Notes under the pieces: model-generated
The model's database searches: none
What the model was told of the DNA's origin: nothing
Seen by the model: only the letters and a program-made list of their open reading frames with translations
Assembly (NCBI RefSeq): GCF_005871165.1
Contig: NZ_SWKP01000003.1
Coordinates: 62,001 to 126,000, forward strand
Length of the DNA stretch: 64,000 nt
Direction: 5' to 3'
From: Maricaulis alexandrii
GTDB taxonomy: Bacteria > Pseudomonadota > Alphaproteobacteria > Caulobacterales > Maricaulaceae
Shown here: one piece after another, positions 60,185 to 64,000 of the stretch
Layout of the letters: each line of letters opens with the position of its first letter
How positions within the stretch are numbered: the stretch's first letter is position 1
Position numbers and translations under genes: made by a program

Positions 60185-62092
60185 ATGAGCATGCTTGAAA
60201 CCCTGATCTGGAACGAGGCCTCCGAAGCCGAACGCCGCCGGGCGCTGGCCCGGCCGGTGGAAACCGGGACCGCGGACGCCGCGGCGCGCGAGATCGTCGA
60301 TGCGGTCCGGGCGCAGGGCGATACCGCCGTGCGCGCCTATGCCTCGCGGCTGGACGGTTACGCGCCGGATGATTTCCGCGTTCCCGCTGATGCCCTGACG
60401 CAGGCCCGCGCCGCCATGGACGCGGCCGATGTCGAGGCCATCAAGGCGGCGGCCGATGCCGTGCGCCGTTTCCACATCAAACAGGGTTATTCCGCCTATT
60501 CCGTGGAGACCTGGTCCGGCGTGCAGGCCTCGCGCCGGGCGACGCCGGTTGATGTCGCCGCGCTCTATGTGCCGGCTGGCAGCGCGCCACTCGTCTCCAC
60601 CCTGATCATGCTGGCCGTACCCGCCCAGCTGGCCGGTGTGCCGCGCATCGTCGTGGTCGCACCGCCGAACGGGGAGGGCGGGGTGAACCCGGCCCTGCTG
60701 GCGACGGCGGAGATTCTCGGTCTGGACGAAGTCTATGCCCTTGGTGGCGCCCAAGCGGTCGCCGCCCTGGCAACGGGGAGTGCCGGCCTGCCGCGCGCCG
60801 ACAAGATTTTCGGTCCGGGCAATGCCTATGTCGCCGCCGCCAAATCCTATGTCGCAGGTCTGCCGGGCGGTCCCGCCATCGATCTGCCGGCCGGACCCAG
60901 CGAGGTGATGGTGATCGCCGATGGCGAGGCCGATGCCGATTTCGTGGCCAGCGATCTCCTGAGCCAGGCCGAACACGATCCGTCGGCCCAGGTCGTCCTG
61001 GTCTGTTTCGACACCGCCACGCGTGACCGCGTGCTTGCCGCGACGCAAGCCCAGCTGGCCGACCTGCCGCGGGCCGAGATTGCCCGGGCGGCGCTGGAAA
61101 ACTCCCGTACCGTGATCTGCGACAGCCTGGAGGCCGCGGCAGAGGTCGCCAATGCCTATGCGCCGGAACACCTGATCCTGCAGGCGGACAGTGCGGAACG
61201 CCTGGTCGGGCTCGTTCGTCATGCCGGGTCGATCTTTGTCGGTGCCTGGACGCCGGAAGCGGCGGGCGATTATGCCGCCGGTCCCAATCACACCCTGCCG
61301 ACGAGCGGGGCCGGGCGGGCCTATGGCGGCGTCTCCGTGGAAAGCTTCCAGAAGACCACCACCATTCTGCGCGCCAGTGCCGAAGGCGCGGCGGGTCTGG
61401 CTCCGACCGTGGAACGCCTGGCCGCGCTGGAAGGGCTGGAGGCCCACGCAACGGCCATGCGTCTGCGCCGCGAGAAGGCTGAAGCGCTGAAATTGGAAAC
61501 CGCAGCGGCCTCTGGTCCCCGGGCCGGCACAAAACGCCGCAAGACGGGCGAGACCGATGTCACGGTCACGGTCAATCTGGACCGCAATGGCCCGAACCGC
61601 ATCGAGACCGGCGTCGGCTATTTCGATCACATGCTCGACCAGATCGCCCGCCATGGCGGGATTGCACTGGACGTGGCGGTGGAGGGTGACCTCCACATCG
61701 ACGCCCACCACACGATCGAGGATGTCTGCCTGACTTTCGGGGAAGCCCTGCGTGAAGCCCTGGGTGACAAGCGCGGCATTGCGCGGTTCGGCTTTGAACT
61801 GCCCATGGACGAAACCCTGGCCTCGGTCTGGATCGATCTGTCCGGGCGTCCCTTTGCCAAGTTCGAGGGCGAAATTCCCGGCGAAATGGTCGGCGGTTTC
61901 CCCGTCGAAATGACCTCGCACGCCTTCCGCTCGATTGCGGAAAGTCTCGGCGCGGCCATTCACGTCAAGGTGGAGGGCGAGAACGCCCACCACATGGTGG
62001 AAGGTTGTTTCAAGGCGTTTGGCCGGGCCCTGCGCGGCGCGGTCCGTATCGAGGGTGACGCGCTGCCGTCCACCAAGGGCATGCTGGCATGA
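60185..62092 (+). CDS. hisDB: HisD-HisB fusion: histidinol dehydrogenase / imidazoleglycerol-phosphate dehydratase
   Basis: One uninterrupted 635-residue frame joins two normally separate enzymes. Residues about 1-428 are HisD: ALYVPAGSAPLVSTLIM, GGAQAVAALATGS, IDLPAGPSEVMVIAD, LSQAEHDPSAQ with catalytic Glu-His, and YAPEHLIL. A basic linker of about 25 residues (SGPRAGTKRRKTGE) follows. Residues about 454-635 are HisB with HHTIEDVCLTFGEAL and HHMVEGCFKAFGRAL metal motifs. No stop codon or convincing ribosome site separates them; ATG 61457 at the boundary lacks a well-placed ribosome site. HisB catalyses step 7 and HisD steps 9-10. TGA overlaps hisH ATG. Confidence 0.9.
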   Translation: MSMLETLIWNEASEAERRRALARPVETGTADAAAREIVDAVRAQGDTAVRAYASRLDGYAPDDFRVPADALTQARAAMDAADVEAIKAAADAVRRFHIKQGYSAYSVETWSGVQASRRATPVDVAALYVPAGSAPLVSTLIMLAVPAQLAGVPRIVVVAPPNGEGGVNPALLATAEILGLDEVYALGGAQAVAALATGSAGLPRADKIFGPGNAYVAAAKSYVAGLPGGPAIDLPAGPSEVMVIADGEADADFVASDLLSQAEHDPSAQVVLVCFDTATRDRVLAATQAQLADLPRAEIARAALENSRTVICDSLEAAAEVANAYAPEHLILQADSAERLVGLVRHAGSIFVGAWTPEAAGDYAAGPNHTLPTSGAGRAYGGVSVESFQKTTTILRASAEGAAGLAPTVERLAALEGLEAHATAMRLRREKAEALKLETAAASGPRAGTKRRKTGETDVTVTVNLDRNGPNRIETGVGYFDHMLDQIARHGGIALDVAVEGDLHIDAHHTIEDVCLTFGEALREALGDKRGIARFGFELPMDETLASVWIDLSGRPFAKFEGEIPGEMVGGFPVEMTSHAFRSIAESLGAAIHVKVEGENAHHMVEGCFKAFGRALRGAVRIEGDALPSTKGMLA

Positions 62093-62682
62093 CGATCGGT
62101 CTCATCGATACCGGCTGCGCCAATATCGCCTCGGTCCGCTTTGCCCTGGAACGGGCCGGGCTGGAGCATGTCGTCGTGCGCGACCCTTCCGAGACCGGCG
62201 ATTGCGACCGGCTGATCCTGCCGGGCGTGGGCGCGGCAGGGGCTGCCATGGCGCGTCTGCAGGACCGGGGCTGGCCGGACGCTTTCCGCCAGGATGATCG
62301 TCCGCTTCTGGGCATTTGCCTGGGCATGCAGCTCCTGTTCGACCACTCCGCCGAAGGCGAGGTCGATACGCTCGGCCTGATCCCGGGCCGGGTGGAGAAA
62401 CTGCCCCTCTCCGAGAGCCTGGTCTGGCCGCACATGGGCTGGAATGCGCTTCAGGCCTTCGGCCAGGACGAGCCGCTCCTGCGCGCTGTCTCGCTCGGCG
62501 AGTACGCCTATTTCGTCCACGGCTTCTACGCCCCGGTCGGCGCCCACACCGTGGCCCAGGCCGACTACGGCGCAGAAGTCTCCGCCATTGTCCGTGCCGG
62601 ACACATTGCCGGCTGCCAGTTCCACCCGGAACGCTCCGGTCGTGTCGGTGCCCGTATCCTGTCCAACTTCGCGAGTCAGTAG
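62089..62682 (+). CDS. hisH: Imidazole glycerol phosphate synthase, glutaminase subunit
   Basis: A 197-residue class I glutamine amidotransferase that feeds ammonia to HisF. Nucleophile Cys lies in GICLGMQLLF; the His-Glu pair lies in CQFHPERSG near the C-terminus; HMGWNAL and YAYFVHGFYAP are conserved interface blocks. Its ATG overlaps the hisDB stop (ATGA) and hisA starts 4 bases after its stop. Confidence 0.95.
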   Translation: MTIGLIDTGCANIASVRFALERAGLEHVVVRDPSETGDCDRLILPGVGAAGAAMARLQDRGWPDAFRQDDRPLLGICLGMQLLFDHSAEGEVDTLGLIPGRVEKLPLSESLVWPHMGWNALQAFGQDEPLLRAVSLGEYAYFVHGFYAPVGAHTVAQADYGAEVSAIVRAGHIAGCQFHPERSGRVGARILSNFASQ

Positions 62683-62686
62683 TCCT

Positions 62687-63421
62687 GTGATCCTCTATCC
62701 TGCAATCGATCTGCTCGACGGCCGTGTCGTGCGCCTGCACAAGGGCGCCTTTGACGCGGTCACCGATTATGGCGACGACCCGGTCGCGGTCGCCGAACGC
62801 TTCGGCGAAGCCGGGGCCAGCTGGGTGCATGTCGTCGACCTGTCCGGCGCGCGCGACGGCAAGCGCCGCCAGAGCGATACGATCCGCGAGTTGTGCCGTA
62901 CCGGGCTGCGCGTGCAGACGGGTGGCGGTGTGCGCTCCGCGGAAGATGTGGAGAGCCTGCTGGCGATCGGCGTGGAGCGCGTCATTGTCGGTTCGCTCGC
63001 CGTCACCGAACCGGAACAGGTTTCGCGATGGCTGGAGCGCTATGGTCCCGACCACATCACGCTGGCCCTGGATGTGAAACGCACGGGCGGCCAGTACCGG
63101 CCGGCCCTGTCCGGCTGGACCGATCTGATGATGACGACGCTGGATGATGTCGTGAAAGCCTATGACGGTGCAGGTCTGGCCCATGCCCTGGTCACCGATA
63201 TCGGCCGGGATGGCGATCTGTCCGGTCCGAACCTCGCCCTGTATCGCGGTCTCGTCGAGCGCTTCCCCGAGGTGCAATGGCAGGCCTCTGGCGGCATTGC
63301 CTCGCTGGAAGACATCAAGGCGGCGCGCGAAACCGGTGTGGCCGGGGCGATTTCCGGCAAGGCGATCTATGAAAACCGCTTCAGCATCCAAGAGGCCCTG
63401 GCATGCTCGCAAGGCGAATAA
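62687..63421 (+). CDS. hisA: Phosphoribosyl-formimino-AICAR phosphate isomerase
   Basis: A 244-residue (beta-alpha)8 barrel catalysing the Amadori rearrangement of ProFAR. Catalytic Asp is in [33 protein letters not shown] and [20 protein letters not shown] carry the two phosphate sites and second Asp; [11 protein letters not shown] ends the barrel. The start is GTG 62687. hisF begins inside its 3' end (19-base overlap). Confidence 0.95.
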   Translation: MILYPAIDLLDGRVVRLHKGAFDAVTDYGDDPVAVAERFGEAGASWVHVVDLSGARDGKRRQSDTIRELCRTGLRVQTGGGVRSAEDVESLLAIGVERVIVGSLAVTEPEQVSRWLERYGPDHITLALDVKRTGGQYRPALSGWTDLMMTTLDDVVKAYDGAGLAHALVTDIGRDGDLSGPNLALYRGLVERFPEVQWQASGGIASLEDIKAARETGVAGAISGKAIYENRFSIQEALACSQGE

Positions 63422-64000
63422 TTCCCTGCCTGGACGTGCGCGATGGCCGCGTCGTGAAAGGCGTGAAATTCCGCGATCACGAGGATGTCGGCGATATTGT
63501 CGACCTGGCCCGCCGCTATGCCCGTGAAGGGGCGGACGAGCTGGTCTTCTACGACATTGCCGCCTCGGCCCGCGGCGCCACGGTGGAACCGGAATGGGTC
63601 AGCCGGGTTGCGCGCGAGATCGATATTCCCTTCTGCGTCGCCGGCGGAATACGTTCCGTCGATGATGCCCGTGCCCGCCTGTTTGCCGGTGCGGACAAGA
63701 TCTCCGTCAACACACCGGCGCTGGCCCATCCGGCGCTGATCGACACGCTGGCCCGGGAGTTCGGCAGCCAATGCATCGTCCTGGGCGTGGACAGCCGCGT
63801 CATCGATGGCGCCTGGCGCGTGCACCAGTTCACCGGCGATCCGGACAAGACACTGACCGATCACCGCAAGACGCTGGACTGGGTGCGTGAAGCCATTGAT
63901 CGCGGCGTCGGTGAGGTCGTGCTGAACTGCATGGACATGGATGGCGTGCGCGATGGCTATGACATCGAGCAATTGGCCGCCGTCCGGGCGGTGTGTTCCA
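63403..64000 (+). CDS. hisF: Imidazole glycerol phosphate synthase cyclase subunit (partial)
   Basis: About 199 codons are visible before the window ends; the C-terminal quarter is missing. [23 protein letters not shown] holds the catalytic Asp11; [45 protein letters not shown] and [11 protein letters not shown] (second catalytic Asp) follow the HisF pattern. It cyclises PRFAR with ammonia from HisH to IGP and AICAR. ATG 63403 lies 19 bases inside hisA, with AGAGG upstream. Confidence 0.95.
   Translation, partial: MLARRIIPCLDVRDGRVVKGVKFRDHEDVGDIVDLARRYAREGADELVFYDIAASARGATVEPEWVSRVAREIDIPFCVAGGIRSVDDARARLFAGADKISVNTPALAHPALIDTLAREFGSQCIVLGVDSRVIDGAWRVHQFTGDPDKTLTDHRKTLDWVREAIDRGVGEVVLNCMDMDGVRDGYDIEQLAAVRAVCS

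Overview
The window looks like a chromosomal segment of a GC-rich alphaproteobacterium, most plausibly of the Caulobacterales/Maricaulales (Hyphomonadaceae or Maricaulaceae) type. This rests on the gene families present: many acyl-CoA dehydrogenases, a Caulobacter-style TonB-dependent receptor, an HNE_0200-type lipoprotein pair, a BigR/Blh persulfide module and System I cytochrome c maturation genes. The organism is inferred from gene content only. No CRISPR array, transposase or rRNA was seen. The one tRNA is tRNA-Ser(GCU).

Layout. Positions 1-2047 are visibly AT-richer than the rest and carry a convergent restriction-modification pair, a beta-class DNA methyltransferase and a clear BamHI-family endonuclease. 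The segment abuts the 3' end of tRNA-Ser, as expected for an island edge. 2.2-3.9 kb: glycosyltransferase plus RmlC-like epimerase. 4.3-6.3 kb: glutaryl-CoA dehydrogenase and enoyl-CoA hydratase, divergent from a sodium:solute symporter. 8-11.8 kb: ccmF-ccmG-ccmH-ccmI. 12.4 kb: acyl desaturase. 13.5-22.1 kb: a nine-gene plus-strand acyl-CoA catabolic cluster using MaoC-type R-hydratase and MFE-2-type dehydrogenase chemistry. 22.2-24.5 kb: DUF805 protein, secreted M28 peptidase and a small secreted protein.

24.6-44.3 kb is the most unusual region. It holds a beta-helix lipoprotein and diheme cytochrome lipoprotein pair of unknown function, an HxlR regulator, a BASS transporter, an N-acyl-D-amino-acid deacylase-like amidohydrolase, and a minus-strand oxidative operon (serine hydrolase, GMC oxidoreductase, aldehyde dehydrogenase, SDR). 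A large TonB receptor, a fatty acid hydroxylase-family protein, a LOG-family protein and a four-helix-bundle diiron protein follow. A shared 13-bp palindrome, TGAAC-N3-GTTCA, recurs in front of the lipoprotein pair, the oxidative operon and the diiron gene, and just after the TonB receptor gene. I read this as a candidate regulon for importing and oxidising an unidentified hydrophobic substrate.

44.4-44.9 kb: ParDE toxin-antitoxin with an operator. 45-49.6 kb: glyoxylate bypass (aceA, aceB) with a divergent XRE/ImmA-type regulator. 49.7-55.3 kb: acetyl-CoA synthetase, acetaldehyde dehydrogenase with its DUF779 partner, and a GAF-Fis regulator lacking the AAA+ domain. Together these make a C2 (ethanol/acetaldehyde/acetate) assimilation block. 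55.4-58.8 kb: SulP transporter, persulfide dioxygenase, rhodanese and BigR around an inverted repeat. 58.9-64 kb: a histidine operon headed by a TrpR-like repressor with an 18-bp perfect palindrome, then hisG, an in-frame hisD-hisB fusion, hisH, hisA and hisF (cut by the window end).
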